The notes: generated from the sequence alone by a model not told the origin. A stretch of DNA of 64,000 nucleotides from Alphaproteobacteria bacterium (GCA_017463185.1 JAFTPS010000009.1:1-64000), one strand, 5' to 3'. Counted from the stretch's first letter, positions 1 to 9,316 are shown. Made by a program: numbers and translations.

Positions 1-70
1 GCGTTGTACTTGTCAAATCTACTCCTTGTCGAACCTTACAGGTTCTCATCCAAGGGCTGGACACAAAAAT

Positions 71-95
71 AACACCACCACAAGTGTGGTGGTTG
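71..95 (-). terminator. terminator after tRNA-Arg
   Basis: A GC-rich inverted repeat (CCACCAC / GTGGTGG around a short loop) lies just beyond the 3' end of the tRNA on the minus strand and is followed there by a T-rich tract. It is a plausible intrinsic terminator for the tRNA transcript. Confidence 0.6.
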
Positions 96-101
96 TATTT
101 T

Positions 102-178
102 TGGCGCGCCCTACAGGATTCGAACCTGTGACCTGCAGATTAGAAATCTGATGCTCTATCCAGCTGAGCTAAGGGCGC
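102..178 (-). tRNA. tRNA-Arg (anticodon TCT)
   Basis: The minus strand folds into a full cloverleaf. The acceptor stem is GCGCCCT paired with the 3' GGGCGC end, the D-arm follows, the anticodon loop TTTCTAA presents TCT, and the T-loop is the usual GGTTCGAATCC. The 3' CCA is encoded. The top pair of the anticodon stem is mismatched (T-C), but the remaining four pairs hold. TCT decodes AGA/AGG arginine codons. Confidence 0.95.
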
Positions 179-305
179 AGATGTGCCAATTTTATACTAA
201 ATTTATTGAAATTTCAAGTTTTGCAGAAAAACGAATCGCGATTCGTAAAAATATCCCCCCCGTTGGGGGGAAAAAGAAAAGATTGAATGACATTGTTGAC
301 GGGAC

Positions 306-557
306 CTAGCGACGGTCGGGTTGCTGTGCAGCCGGTGCGAAATATTTTATAAAGTCGTTTAATGTTGCGCCGGTTGCATCCAAGATTTTTGCTATGCTGT
401 TGGTGGACGGCCAACGGGGCTGGCCATATTTGGACCAACGCTTGCTTTTATTAAATGTTGTTGGGTCCAGGCCGCTGCGCTTTGCCAAGCCGGAACAAGA
501 CATTTTATGTTCCTGGGCAAAGGTGTCTATTGCATACCAAACATCAGTGTGTGTCAT
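306..557 (-). CDS. HTH-only XRE/LexA-like regulator (83 aa)
   Basis: The 83-residue protein matches the N-terminal DNA-binding part of alphaproteobacterial S24/LexA-like repressors. It has a DVWYAID start, an AKRSGLDPTTFNKSKRW recognition helix and the PRWPSTNSIAKILDATG tail. Family members I know continue for another 120-150 residues into an S24 self-cleaving peptidase domain. Here the frame stops soon after the HTH, so the protein would bind DNA without the cleavage switch. A good ribosome site (AAAGGAG) precedes the ATG. It may be a truncated gene or a genuine short form; no remnant of the peptidase domain is visible downstream. Confidence 0.75.
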   Translation of the reverse strand: MTHTDVWYAIDTFAQEHKMSCSGLAKRSGLDPTTFNKSKRWSKYGQPRWPSTNSIAKILDATGATLNDFIKYFAPAAQQPDRR

Positions 558-745
558 ATGTTTTTCTCCTTTGTTGTGTTGTTGTTAGGTATGCCGCTAT
601 TATAAATTAGGTTTTTATGTTTTATTTTATACCCTTTTTATTCAAAATCGTGTATAAAAAAGGGACTGGATTTGGAAAAAGTTCGGAAAATCGGGACTTT
701 TTTCAGATTATGCACAGGGGCGTATGCTTTTATTCCTGGGGAATT

Positions 746-801
746 TTGGTATTTTTTCATACCAAGAAAATGGGTTTTAGGGTCTGTTTTCCTAGTATAA
801 T
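746..801 (+). promoter_or_regulatory. promoter region of the LysR-type gene
   Basis: A perfect -10 box TATAAT lies at 796-801, about 43 bases before the chosen ATG. Upstream, at 746-765, is an inverted repeat TTGGTAT / ATACCAA with a 6-base spacer, in a position suitable for autoregulation of a LysR-type gene. I see no convincing -35 box. Confidence 0.4.
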
Positions 802-843
802 ATGCGTATGTTGCACACTTTTGTTTGGGTAAATGGAGAAAAA

Positions 844-1749
844 ATGGCAACTATTAAAACAAAAATTACATTTTTACGTGAATTATTGGCATTAAAAGAG
901 GTAATTGATACTGGACAGATTCAGGCTGCGGCTGAACGGAATGGTATCAAGCATTCTAATATGTCAAAGTTGATTGCGGATTTAGAGTCACGATTTAAAA
1001 CCACACTGTTGATACGCAGTTCGTCGGGCAGTGTGCCAACCAATACCACACGACAATTATATGCGGATATTGAAAATATTTCTAATGCTCTGGATAACAT
1101 TATCCAGAATTTGACCGGACCAGAAGAATTGACAGGGTATATATCTATTTGGACCGAGGAAGGTTTTGCCGGCAGTCAATTGTTCATAGAACTGTCAAAA
1201 CTGTATGCGAAACATCCGAAAATTCGTTTGGATATTCTGACAAATCGGCATATGAATATGGCGAATCCTGATATATCAATTATGGATATGCGAACGGCCC
1301 AGAAAATACCGGGGACAAAACCGTTATTTAAGTTCAAGACCAAAGCAAAGTTTTATACCACGCCAGGGTATCTGGCTAAATATGGGGTGCCGCGGGATAT
1401 GGATGATATGCTGGAAAATTTTGATATGTGTATCCGACAAAAGTTTCTGGAATCACCGGAATGTAATTTTATTTTGAAACGTGCCAAAAAGTTAAATACA
1501 ACGGCGGATTCTGCTTCAATTATATATCAGCTGGTCTGTGATGGGGCGGGCATTGCGCTGATGCCGGATTGGTGCGCAAACAAAAATACTAAATTGACCG
1601 AAGTTCCAAATATTGATTTCAGTTATGAATATGTTTTAACCGGAATCAGTAATCCAATTAAAATTAAAAGTCCCAAGATTCAGGCGTTTCTGGAATTCTT
1701 TTATGATTTCTGCAAGAAATACGAAATTCCCCTGGAAATGTTTGACTAG
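844..1749 (+). CDS. LysR-type transcriptional regulator
   Basis: The protein is 301 aa with the LysR layout: a winged HTH at about residues 10-70 (the stretch around IQAAAERNGIKHSNMSKLIADLE) and a C-terminal effector-binding region of about 200 residues ending in an ALMPDW-type segment. The length is normal for the family. I chose ATG 844 because GGAGAA sits just upstream; a further in-frame ATG at 802 would add 14 residues but has no ribosome site. The effector is unknown. The divergently placed HTH-only gene is 286 bases away. The HTH deviates from the usual FxxVaexgSfxxAA form. Confidence 0.85.
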   Translation: MATIKTKITFLRELLALKEVIDTGQIQAAAERNGIKHSNMSKLIADLESRFKTTLLIRSSSGSVPTNTTRQLYADIENISNALDNIIQNLTGPEELTGYISIWTEEGFAGSQLFIELSKLYAKHPKIRLDILTNRHMNMANPDISIMDMRTAQKIPGTKPLFKFKTKAKFYTTPGYLAKYGVPRDMDDMLENFDMCIRQKFLESPECNFILKRAKKLNTTADSASIIYQLVCDGAGIALMPDWCANKNTKLTEVPNIDFSYEYVLTGISNPIKIKSPKIQAFLEFFYDFCKKYEIPLEMFD

Positions 1750-1756
1750 GTGGCAT

Positions 1757-1785
1757 ACCGAATCGCACAGCGATTCGGTTTTTTT
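1757..1785 (+). terminator. terminator of LysR gene
   Basis: A CCGAATCGC / GCGATTCGG stem with a 3-base loop is followed by seven T, eight bases after the LysR stop codon. Confidence 0.85.
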
Positions 1786-1852
1786 ATGGGGAATCGTTCC
1801 TGTCAGATTTTAGGATGGGGTATGATATACTGAATCCCAAAAGGGGGATAAA

Positions 1853-2326
1853 ATGAAAAGTTTTTTAATTTTTGTTATGGCGGTGGTGATTTCGTTTTTG
1901 CCGGGGATTTTTGGTGTGTTCTTTACGCCACACGGGGGAAATGATTTGTGGTATAACGAATTGGCAAAATCGGTTTTAACGCCCGATGCGTGGGTGTTTA
2001 GTGTGGCGTGGTCGGTGCTGTATTTGTTATTGGGTATATCACTGTATTTGATTATTCGGCACAGTCATTCGCGTCAAAGCAAGGCACCGGCATATGCACT
2101 GTTTGCTATCCAGATGGGCTTAAACGCACTGTGGTCTTATTTGTTCTTTGGATTGCATTTCGTGGGTGCGGCGTTGCTGTGTCTGGTTGCACTGATTGGA
2201 ATTTCAATTTGGATGGCGCGGGTATTTCAATCATTTAACAAATATGCATCTTATTTGGTATGGCCCTATGTTGCGTGGTTGTGTTTTGCGTTTTGGTTAA
2301 ATGGGGTGATGCTGTATTTGAATTAA
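1853..2326 (+). CDS. tspO: TspO/MBR family protein
   Basis: The protein is 157 aa, entirely hydrophobic, with five predicted transmembrane helices. It carries TspO/MBR hallmarks: the LTPDAWVFSVAWSVLYLLLG segment, NALWSYLFFG in helix 3 and PYVAWLCFAFWLN in helix 5. Many Trp and aromatic residues line the helices, as in tryptophan-rich sensory proteins. The family binds porphyrins or sterols in the outer or inner membrane. The ATG has an AGGGGGA site 5 bases upstream. It stands alone between two terminators. Confidence 0.93.
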   Translation: MKSFLIFVMAVVISFLPGIFGVFFTPHGGNDLWYNELAKSVLTPDAWVFSVAWSVLYLLLGISLYLIIRHSHSRQSKAPAYALFAIQMGLNALWSYLFFGLHFVGAALLCLVALIGISIWMARVFQSFNKYASYLVWPYVAWLCFAFWLNGVMLYLN

Positions 2327-2330
2327 AAGA

Positions 2331-2360
2331 AAAAATCCCGCGTTTTTGCGGGATTAAAAT
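2331..2360. terminator. bidirectional terminator between tspO and Cys-rich gene
   Basis: An ATCCCGC / GCGGGAT hairpin is flanked by A-rich sequence on the left and AT-rich sequence on the right, so it can end the tspO transcript and, with a better T-tract, the convergent Cys-rich gene. A second GGGGGCA / TGCCCCC pair lies at about 2367-2403. Confidence 0.7.
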
Positions 2361-2413
2361 TGGGCCGGGGGCATAAAAAAGCGCAAAAAAGAGATTTGCC
2401 CCCGTCAGTGTAT

Positions 2414-3091
2414 TTATTCCGTCCAAAAACAGTTACCACCACCAGCCGTAATTATAAATGTTCCCGTGTCGTCGGTGTAGTTTTTGCCTATGCTTACATA
2501 ACAGTTTGTTATGCCGTATGTATGGTATGTCAGACCAGCAGGTTTGGCTATTGTGCCACCGTATGGGCATTCGTGACAGCCGGTGCTGTCTTTGTAATAA
2601 TTGCCGGCGCAATGTGTGAATGTTGTACAGGTTTTGTCGGTATACGTGCAACCGTTTTCTTCCTGTTCTGTGCTATCTATGATGCCAGAGCTGGTTGAGT
2701 TAGCGCACCAATCGTGTGTTGCGTTTTTTTGTGCCGCACAATATTTATGATTACCCAGTGCGGTGTATTGGGTGACCGATGGACACGTGTATGATGGTAC
2801 GGAATCTTCGCCCGCAAATTTAATCCAGTATCCGTCGCTGTTTTCACCGTTGTCGCAACAATAATAAAGGGTTTTGACAGCACCGATTTGTACGCTTTCG
2901 CCGTGTTCCACTATTATATCGTTATTACCGGTGTTTGCCAATCCGCCACAGTTGTATGCGGTTGAACCGTTTGAAAAGTACGAGTAGTCCGAATCGCCGA
3001 CTATTTCGTACGAACTGTCCAGATTATATGTTGCGGCATTTGTGGTGATTGGCGATATGGCAATTGCCAAAAAAATAAAATGTTTTTTCAT
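2414..3091 (-). CDS. secreted Cys-rich protein with C-terminal TD-TGT motif
   Basis: The protein is 225 aa with a clear Sec signal peptide (MKKHFIFLAIAISPITTNA/A). The mature part has many cysteines, including a YYCCDNG pair, a CHECPYG segment and a final Cys-framed module CYVSIGKNYTDDTGTFI...C. That last module recurs in three other proteins of this window. No enzyme motif is visible; a disulfide-rich exported protein is the best description. I start at 3091, where AAGGGAA precedes ATG. The gene follows a family A leader RNA on the same strand. Confidence 0.75.
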   Translation of the reverse strand: MKKHFIFLAIAISPITTNAATYNLDSSYEIVGDSDYSYFSNGSTAYNCGGLANTGNNDIIVEHGESVQIGAVKTLYYCCDNGENSDGYWIKFAGEDSVPSYTCPSVTQYTALGNHKYCAAQKNATHDWCANSTSSGIIDSTEQEENGCTYTDKTCTTFTHCAGNYYKDSTGCHECPYGGTIAKPAGLTYHTYGITNCYVSIGKNYTDDTGTFIITAGGGNCFWTE

Positions 3092-3116
3092 TTTCAATTC
3101 CCTTTTGTTTTTGTTG

Positions 3117-3369
3117 AATACAAAAAACCGCCGTGGAATTGGCGGTCGGGGATTGAAAAATCATATTACGAAATGACCCCGTGGCCTTTGGGTTGCCCCT
3201 GTTATATAACCACAGACCCCCGACCGGTTTTACTCAGTCGGGTTATTTAGATAAAACAAAAGGCACAAAATGTGCCGACGTTTTATTTTTTTAGTCGGAT
3301 ATCACACCGTTTTCAGTGTGTCGTAATACAGGATTTTTCAGGTCCCGAAAGCCACATCCCTGTGGATTC
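3117..3369 (-). promoter_or_regulatory. family A switch leader, copy A1
   Basis: The transcript should start near 3369, seven bases after a TATAAT box (3381-3376) with TTGTAT 17 bases further upstream. In order it shows: a CCACA/TGTGG start hairpin, a CGGGA/TCCTG hairpin with loop CCTGAAAAA, further small hairpins, a CCCGAC/GTCGGG hairpin (3219-3242), a conserved core with GTGG...CCAC around GGG/CCC, and a second CCCCGACC copy running into a CCGCC/GGCGG terminator with six T (3122-3145). The second copy can pair with GGTCGGGG of the earlier hairpin. It ends about 25 bases before the Cys-rich gene's start. Confidence 0.75.
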
Positions 3370-3433
3370 GCATAAATTATACGACAAGAAAAATAAAAAT
3401 ACAAATGTAAAAGCGGGGATAAATAAAAGATTT

Positions 3434-3769
3434 TTATATCTTTAATATTTTAACATTGGGGTCGCCGACGTTCAGGTATTTTAGACCCAGCTCCTCTACA
3501 TAATCGGGACTATAGCCCTGTAATAATTCAATGTGGCGATGCAGTGATTCTAATTTTTCCGTTTCTGCTGCCAGTTGTTCCTGTTCACCGCCCAATCGCC
3601 AGATGTTTATAACAAATTTCTGGATGTTTACATCGCCAAAAAACATTCGTACAAACATAAATGCCGCAAACAGGGTAAAAACTATCCCCATTTTGCCGTG
3701 GGCGCCCCCGCGCCAGGCGCGACCCATAAATCCAAATAAATTTTTGATTTTTCCTTTCATCGGTGGCAT
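3434..3769 (-). CDS. FtsB/DivIC-type septum formation initiator
   Basis: The protein is 111 aa: a basic N-terminus, one transmembrane helix at about residues 27-45 (MGIVFTLFAAFMFVRMFFG), a short coiled coil (QLAAETEKLESLHRHIELLQ) and a tail YVEELGLKYLNVGDPNVKIL. This is the FtsB/DivIC layout, in which the periplasmic coiled coil joins FtsL and FtsQ in the divisome. Its start is only 10 bases from the divergent dus gene, and a minus-strand TATAAT overlaps the first ATG, so the next ATG (3760) may be the true start of a nearly leaderless mRNA. Confidence 0.8.
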   Translation of the reverse strand: MPPMKGKIKNLFGFMGRAWRGGAHGKMGIVFTLFAAFMFVRMFFGDVNIQKFVINIWRLGGEQEQLAAETEKLESLHRHIELLQGYSPDYVEELGLKYLNVGDPNVKILKI

Positions 3770-3779
3770 TATATCATAA

Positions 3780-4691
3780 ATGTTTGGTGATAATCAAATT
3801 TTTGCTGCGCCACTTGCGGGAATTACAGACCGCCCATTTCGTCGTATTATTCGCGAATTTTCACCAAATGCGCCGATTATGACGGAAATGATTTCGTGTC
3901 ATTCGCTGGTGGGGGCGCATAAAAATTGTCTGCGTAATTTTGACCGCTATGATGACGAGGGGAATGTTGGTGCCCAGATTTTTGGCGCAGATGTAAATTT
4001 AATGGCGGATGCGGCGAAAATCCTGGCGGGGCAGGGGGCAAAATGGATTGATATAAATATGGGATGTCCAGTGCCAAAGGTTGCAACCCGTGCTGGTGCG
4101 GGGGCACACTTGATGCGCGACCATAAATTGGCGGGGAATATAATGCGTGCGGTTGTGCGTGCGGTGGATGTCCCGGTATCTATAAAAACACGTTTGGGGT
4201 GGGATGATGCACACCGTGATTGGCGCGATTTGATAAATATTGCGGCGGATGCGGGGGTGCGGTTTGCAACCCTGCACGGGCGTACGCGGGCCCAATTATA
4301 TGTTGGACCGGCTGAATTGCCGGATGTTGTGGATGCGCCGATTCCAATTATCGCAAATGGTGATATAAAAATGAGTGCGGATGTGAAACGCGTGATTCAA
4401 ATGGGGTATTCGGGGGCTATGGTTGGCCGTGGAATTTTGGGGCGACCGTGGCTGCTGTCAGAAATTTATGGCAAGGAAACACCACAAAATATTGGTGAAA
4501 TCGTGTTGCGCCATTTGCGCTATGCGATTGAATATTATGGTGAAAAAACGGCAGTGCCTATGTTTCGTAAACATGCCGCGTGGTACAGTGCTGGGATGCC
4601 GCATTCGTCTGAATTTCGTATCAATGTGAATGGTATTACAGATGCTGATGCCTTAGAGGTTGCAATTAAAGAATTTTGGGATATTATTTAG
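3780..4691 (+). CDS. dusB: tRNA-dihydrouridine synthase (DusB-like)
   Basis: This 303-aa FMN TIM-barrel protein reduces uridine in the tRNA D-loop with NADPH. Family signatures are all present: APLAGITDRPFRR near the N-terminus, INMGCPVPKV with the catalytic cysteine at about residue 100, KTRLGWDD, the TLHGRTRAQLYVGPA stretch and IPIIANGDI. The length is slightly below the usual 320-330. It is divergent from the FtsB-like gene and 24 bases upstream of the RodZ-like gene, probably in the same operon. Confidence 0.93.
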   Translation: MFGDNQIFAAPLAGITDRPFRRIIREFSPNAPIMTEMISCHSLVGAHKNCLRNFDRYDDEGNVGAQIFGADVNLMADAAKILAGQGAKWIDINMGCPVPKVATRAGAGAHLMRDHKLAGNIMRAVVRAVDVPVSIKTRLGWDDAHRDWRDLINIAADAGVRFATLHGRTRAQLYVGPAELPDVVDAPIPIIANGDIKMSADVKRVIQMGYSGAMVGRGILGRPWLLSEIYGKETPQNIGEIVLRHLRYAIEYYGEKTAVPMFRKHAAWYSAGMPHSSEFRINVNGITDADALEVAIKEFWDII

Positions 4692-4715
4692 AAAGAAAAC
4701 AGGGGATATGCAGAT

Positions 4716-5561
4716 ATGACAGAAAATATTGAAAATAGCGAAGTTGTTGAAACACCGGTGGAATTGACCGCGGGTGAAATGTTGCACAATGCGCGTACAA
4801 CGGGGCGTCGCAAACGTGAAATTCCAACCATTTCCAAACAGTTGTGTATAAGGGAGGAATTTTTAGAAGCCCTGGAAAGTGGTAATTATGGTTTTATCCC
4901 AGAACCTGTGTATATTTTGGGGTTTGCACGTAATTATGCGATGGAATTGGGGTTAGACCCTGATGAAATTGTGAATAAAATTAAACGCGAAATGGGGTTG
5001 ATTTCCGATTGTGTTGCCGATGATGACGAAGATGTTAGTGCGTGCGCTATGCCCAGTATCAAAGAAGAAAGGGGACTGAAAGTATTTTTTGGCAAGGTTT
5101 ATCAGTTTATCTATCAGCATTGGATTTGGTTTTTGGGTGGGATTGTTGCAATTGCGTTGGTTGTATTGGGGGTTGTTTTATTGTCGCCAGGGGACCAGGA
5201 AGCGAACACCCCAGCCGAGGTCGCACCAGTTGTTGCAACCGTTAGTGAACCTGAATACAAGGTCGCGGTGCGTGAACGCTTTGGTACAGATAATCGGGAC
5301 AAGGCAAATGTTGTTTTACAGGCAACCCAGGAATCATGGGTTAAAATAGAAGACGGTCGTGGCAATACCGTGTTTAGCCGTGTTTTGGTGCCGGGGGATA
5401 TTTATTATGTTCCCGCCGATGATAAGTACAAGGCCACATTTGGCAATGCTGGCGGTGTGGATATTTGGGTTGATGGAACTTTGGCACCCAAGGCTGGGGA
5501 TGCGCATACCCGAAAGTCTGGGATTTCTATGTCGCCCGAAAGTTTGATGGCAACAAAATAA
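4716..5561 (+). CDS. rodZ: RodZ-like HTH/membrane protein
   Basis: The protein is 281 aa. Residues about 18-90 form the HTH_25 domain typical of RodZ (GEMLHNARTTGRRKREIPTI, then GFIPEPVYILGFARNYAMELG). One transmembrane segment lies at about 130-152, and residues about 195-260 match the C-terminal DUF4115 beta-domain (SWVKIEDGRGNTVFSRVLVP). RodZ links MreB to the wall-elongation machinery and sets rod shape. The order cytoplasmic HTH, TM, periplasmic beta-domain is complete. It follows dusB and ends in a strong terminator. Confidence 0.85.
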   Translation: MTENIENSEVVETPVELTAGEMLHNARTTGRRKREIPTISKQLCIREEFLEALESGNYGFIPEPVYILGFARNYAMELGLDPDEIVNKIKREMGLISDCVADDDEDVSACAMPSIKEERGLKVFFGKVYQFIYQHWIWFLGGIVAIALVVLGVVLLSPGDQEANTPAEVAPVVATVSEPEYKVAVRERFGTDNRDKANVVLQATQESWVKIEDGRGNTVFSRVLVPGDIYYVPADDKYKATFGNAGGVDIWVDGTLAPKAGDAHTRKSGISMSPESLMATK

Positions 5562-5573
5562 GAATATATATTC

Positions 5574-5598
5574 GGGGCGAAAGAAATTTCGCCCTTTG
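5574..5598 (+). terminator. terminator of dusB-rodZ operon
   Basis: A perfect GGGCGAAA / TTTCGCCC stem with a 4-base loop is followed by TTTGTATT, 13 bases after the rodZ stop. Confidence 0.8.
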
Positions 5599-5629
5599 TA
5601 TTGAAAAACTCAATATTTAATCTATATTT

Positions 5630-8482
5630 ATGGGTACTATGGTTGGCGTAATTAAAATTCGCGGTGCACGCGAAAATAATCTTAAAAATGTTGATTTAGA
5701 CTTACCAAAAAATAAATTGGTGGTCTTTACTGGCGTGTCTGGGTCGGGCAAATCGTCGTTGGCGTTTAATACCATTTATGCAGAAGGCCAGCGCCGATAT
5801 GTTGAATCCCTGTCGTCATATGCGCGGCAATTTCTGGATATGCAGAAAAAGCCAGATGTTGATTTGATTGAGGGGCTGGCCCCTGCTATTTCCATTGAAC
5901 AGAAAACCACATCAAAAAATCCGCGTTCCACCGTTGGGACTGTGACGGAAATTTATGATTATTTACGATTGTTGTGGGCGCGAATTGGGGTGCCTCATTC
6001 GCCGGTGACGGGTAAACCGATTAAATCCCAAAGCGTGGCGGAAATGGTGGATTGGACAATGAAAATCCCCGCGGGGACCAAAATATTCATTATGGCCCCA
6101 CTGGTGCGTGAACGCAAGGGTGAATATCGCAAGGAATTAGCGTTCCTGGTAAAACAGGGGTATCAACGTGCGATTATTGATGGGGAAATAATTGATTTAT
6201 CATCTGTACCAACATTAGATAAGAATAAAAAGCATAATATTTTTGTTATTGTTGACCGATTGGCTATGCCGGCGACTGATACAGATAACGAAGAATTTCG
6301 CAGTCGTTTGTATGCATCGTTTGAGGGGGCTTTGCGTCTGGTGCCGGGGTCGGTGTTGGTGCGTCGCCTGGACACGAACGAGGACACGCTGTATTCGCAA
6401 AATTATGCGTGCCCGGTCAGTGGCTTTACCGTGCCAAAAATTGAGCCACGATTGTTTTCTTTTAATGCACCAATGGGGGCGTGCCAGAATTGTGATGGAT
6501 TGGGGGTACAGTTGAATATGTCACCGGATTTGGTTGTGCCGGACCCGTCAAAATCCATTCTGGGGGGTGCAATTGCGCCGTGGTCGCGTGGCGGGATGCT
6601 TAGTCAATTTGAACATTTATTGGATGCGTTGCATAAAAAATTTAAAATTCCATTATCAAAGCCTTGGCATACTTTAACAGACGAGCAGAAAAATATTATT
6701 TTATATGGCAGTGGTGATGATGCCATCAAAATAAACTGGAATGGTTTTGTTTATGAAAAACCGTACGAGGGTGTAATCCCAAATATTGAACGCCGTTGGC
6801 GCGAATCTGATTCCGAGGCTATGCGAACAGAATTAGCAAAGTATCAGGCTGAAAAACCGTGTCCAATTTGTCACGGCAAGCGGTTAAATATTCACGCATT
6901 GTGTGTTAAAATCAATGGTGCAGATATTATGGATGTCTGTGATATGTCTGTGGATGATTGTTTAGAATGGTTTCGTGATTTACCAAATCATCTTACGCAA
7001 AAGGATAATGATATTGCGCGAATTGTTTTGCGCGAAATTACGGACAGATTACATTTCCTGCAAAATGTAGGGTTGGGGTATTTGACAATGTCGCGTATGG
7101 CGGGCACCTTGTCGGGGGGCGAGGCCCAACGTATTCGTTTGGCATCCCAGATTGGCAGTGGCCTGTCCGGGGTATTGTATGTGTTGGACGAACCGTCAAT
7201 CGGTCTGCATCAGGCAGATAATGATAAATTGTTGGATACATTAAAGATGCTGCGGGACAAGGATAACACTGTTATCGTTGTTGAACACGATGAAGATGCA
7301 ATGCGGGCGGCTGATTTCTTGGTGGATATTGGTCGCGGTGCTGGGATAAATGGTGGAAAGGTTATTGCCGCAGGAACACCCGCCCAGGTGATAAAAAATA
7401 AAGATTCCATTACCGGGCAATATTTGTCTGGCAAACGTAAAATTGCCGTACCCACCATTCGTCGCGCGGGCAATGGTAAATTCATTACTATATCGGGGGC
7501 GCGTGAAAACAATCTGAAAAATGTCGGTGTGGAATTTCCACTGGGGAAATTTATTGCGCTGACTGGTGTGTCGGGTTCGGGCAAATCAACATTGCTGTTG
7601 GATACATTGTATCCAGCATTGATGCGTGCCTTGTATAATTCAAAACTGGAAACTGGGGCGCACGATATTATTACTGGGATGGAAAATATAGACAAAGTTG
7701 TTGATATTGACCAATCGCCAATCGGGCGCAGTCCACGCAGCAATCCGGCAACATATACCGGCGTGTTTAGTGATATTCGTGATTTCTTTGCGGGTCTGCC
7801 CGAGGCTAAGGCACGTGGGTATACATCTGGACGCTTTTCATTCAATGTAAAGGGTGGGCGTTGCGAAGCCTGTCAGGGGGATGGTCAGATAAAGATAGAA
7901 ATGAATTTCCTGGCAGATGTTTATGTAGAATGCGATTGTTGTCATGGTACGCGGTATAATGAAGAAACCCTGGCGGTTAAATACAAGGGAAAATCAATCG
8001 CAGATGTTCTGGACATGACGGTAGAGGAGGCGTACAGATTCTTTGTCAATGTGCCAAAAATTTCCCGTAAACTGGAATTATTAAAACGCGTGGGATTGGA
8101 TTATATCAAACTGGGGCAGAGTTCTTTGGACCTGTCGGGGGGCGAGGCCCAGCGTATCAAATTATCCAAGGAATTAGCGGCACGCAGTACAGGACAGACA
8201 ATTTATATTCTGGATGAACCGACAACTGGTTTACATTTTGAGGATATAAAACTGTTGCTGTCCGTGTTGCATGAATTGGTGGACCAGGGCAATACCGTTA
8301 TTGTTATTGAACACAATCTGGAAGTGATTAAAACCGCGGATTGGATAGTGGATTTGGGGCCGACCGGTGGTGCGGGCGGTGGTACGGTTATCGCCGTTGG
8401 TACACCCGAAGATGTCGCAAAAGTACCTGAATCTCAAACTGGGAAATATTTGCAAAAGTATCTGGACAAATCAAAAAAATGA
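5630..8482 (+). CDS. uvrA: UvrABC excinuclease subunit A
   Basis: The protein is 950 aa with the full two-ATPase UvrA layout. Walker A boxes are [12 protein letters not shown] (about residue 35) and [12 protein letters not shown] (about 640). ABC signatures are [13 protein letters not shown] and [13 protein letters not shown], with DEPSIGLH and DEPTTGLH Walker B regions. The C-terminal zinc module CEACQGDG...CDCCHG is intact. The first zinc module reads CPVSGF, lacking the second cysteine, as I remember for alphaproteobacterial UvrA. UvrA recognises bulky DNA lesions in nucleotide excision repair. No ribosome site precedes ATG 5630; TTGAAA (5601) and a TATATT box overlap the start, so the mRNA may be leaderless or begin at ATG 5639. 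Confidence 0.96.
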   Translation: MGTMVGVIKIRGARENNLKNVDLDLPKNKLVVFTGVSGSGKSSLAFNTIYAEGQRRYVESLSSYARQFLDMQKKPDVDLIEGLAPAISIEQKTTSKNPRSTVGTVTEIYDYLRLLWARIGVPHSPVTGKPIKSQSVAEMVDWTMKIPAGTKIFIMAPLVRERKGEYRKELAFLVKQGYQRAIIDGEIIDLSSVPTLDKNKKHNIFVIVDRLAMPATDTDNEEFRSRLYASFEGALRLVPGSVLVRRLDTNEDTLYSQNYACPVSGFTVPKIEPRLFSFNAPMGACQNCDGLGVQLNMSPDLVVPDPSKSILGGAIAPWSRGGMLSQFEHLLDALHKKFKIPLSKPWHTLTDEQKNIILYGSGDDAIKINWNGFVYEKPYEGVIPNIERRWRESDSEAMRTELAKYQAEKPCPICHGKRLNIHALCVKINGADIMDVCDMSVDDCLEWFRDLPNHLTQKDNDIARIVLREITDRLHFLQNVGLGYLTMSRMAGTLSGGEAQRIRLASQIGSGLSGVLYVLDEPSIGLHQADNDKLLDTLKMLRDKDNTVIVVEHDEDAMRAADFLVDIGRGAGINGGKVIAAGTPAQVIKNKDSITGQYLSGKRKIAVPTIRRAGNGKFITISGARENNLKNVGVEFPLGKFIALTGVSGSGKSTLLLDTLYPALMRALYNSKLETGAHDIITGMENIDKVVDIDQSPIGRSPRSNPATYTGVFSDIRDFFAGLPEAKARGYTSGRFSFNVKGGRCEACQGDGQIKIEMNFLADVYVECDCCHGTRYNEETLAVKYKGKSIADVLDMTVEEAYRFFVNVPKISRKLELLKRVGLDYIKLGQSSLDLSGGEAQRIKLSKELAARSTGQTIYILDEPTTGLHFEDIKLLLSVLHELVDQGNTVIVIEHNLEVIKTADWIVDLGPTGGAGGGTVIAVGTPEDVAKVPESQTGKYLQKYLDKSKK

Positions 8483-8510
8483 CAATAAAATTAAAAGAAA
8501 AGGAGTAGAA

Positions 8511-9047
8511 ATGTTTGGTTTTGGTAAAAAGAAAGAAAAAAAAGTAGTTGCGGAAAATATTACAGATGCAGATATGCGTGCCGCAGAGAAAGATTTAGGT
8601 GTTGATAAGATGCCGTCAGGGATGAAAGAGACCGCCCAGCGTATGATGTCTGGTCAGTTTGATATGAATGATATGTTGGCACAATTAAAACAGATTAAAA
8701 AGATGAGTAGTTTTAGTGGTCTGTTGAAAATGGTGCCAGGAATGTCGGGTGCTGTATCGGCAATGAAAGAAAAAATCAAAGATGGCAGTGTTGATGCCCA
8801 GATTAAAATATTAGAGGCTATGACACCAGCTGAACGTGCAGAGCCTGAAAAGATTTTTGCTAATGCCAAGGCTCGTATTGCGGACACTGCTAAATGTACT
8901 GTACGCGAAGTAGAGCATATGATAAAGCAATATACAAAAATGAAACAGCAAATGGCAATGATTCAACGTATGGGCGGGATGGAAGCTGTTATGCAGAAAA
9001 TGCAACAACAGGGCGGTATGCCAGGACCGAGACCACAGGGGAATTAA
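8511..9047 (+). CDS. stand-alone SRP54 M-domain (Ffh-like) protein
   Basis: The protein is 178 aa. Residues about 45-165 align with the methionine-rich M domain of Ffh/SRP54: MMSGQFDMNDMLAQLKQIKKM, LLKMVPGM, ILEAMTPAERAEPEKI and a Met/Gln-rich tail. The N and G (GTPase) domains are wholly absent; a fresh ATG with AAGGAG starts the short N-terminus MFGFGKKKEKK. The canonical RNA-binding motif SRxRRIAxGSG is replaced by NAKARIADTAKCT, so the conserved Arg, Ser and Gly residues are partly lost. It follows uvrA by 28 bases and heads a run with three small paralogues and rlmE. It may be a paralogue of Ffh or the M half of a split Ffh. Confidence 0.8.
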   Translation: MFGFGKKKEKKVVAENITDADMRAAEKDLGVDKMPSGMKETAQRMMSGQFDMNDMLAQLKQIKKMSSFSGLLKMVPGMSGAVSAMKEKIKDGSVDAQIKILEAMTPAERAEPEKIFANAKARIADTAKCTVREVEHMIKQYTKMKQQMAMIQRMGGMEAVMQKMQQQGGMPGPRPQGN

Positions 9048-9049
9048 AG

Positions 9050-9316
9050 ATGAATATAAATCAAGCCGTTGAAAAATTTAAGTTATTATTTGACTGGACG
9101 CCGGTATCTGTGTCATATCCTTCGCCAAAGTATATGGATTATAGCGACAAGGGACATGTACTGTTAGGATATCAGGTACGTGTTCGGTATCGTCACCATG
9201 GAATGCGCGAATATTTATTCACATATGACGAAGAAAAATTAGGTATGGTTTCCCAGGAACGCGCATTAAACAACGCAATAAAATTCTATGAAAAAACAAT
9301 GCAAAAGATACACTAA
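9050..9316 (+). CDS. small tandem-family protein 1 (88 aa)
   Basis: I do not recognise the family. It is the first of three tandem paralogues. Shared features are an N-terminal LFDWTPVSV-type segment, a GYQVRVRYRHHG strand with a His-His-Gly, then YLFTYDEE and a C-terminal alpha-helix. The composition suggests a small soluble alpha/beta fold with no signal peptide or membrane segment. Its ATG is two bases after the M-domain gene's stop, so translation is probably coupled. Confidence 0.7.
   Translation: MNINQAVEKFKLLFDWTPVSVSYPSPKYMDYSDKGHVLLGYQVRVRYRHHGMREYLFTYDEEKLGMVSQERALNNAIKFYEKTMQKIH

Noticed and set aside
1-60. Possible start of a minus-strand gene at the window edge (AAGGAG followed by TTG at 16-14)
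   Set aside because: Only five codons lie inside the window, too little to support a call.
6400-6560. Damaged zinc finger in UvrA (CPVSG instead of CPxCG)
   Set aside because: As far as I recall this is the normal form in Alphaproteobacteria, so it is a taxonomic marker rather than a defect.
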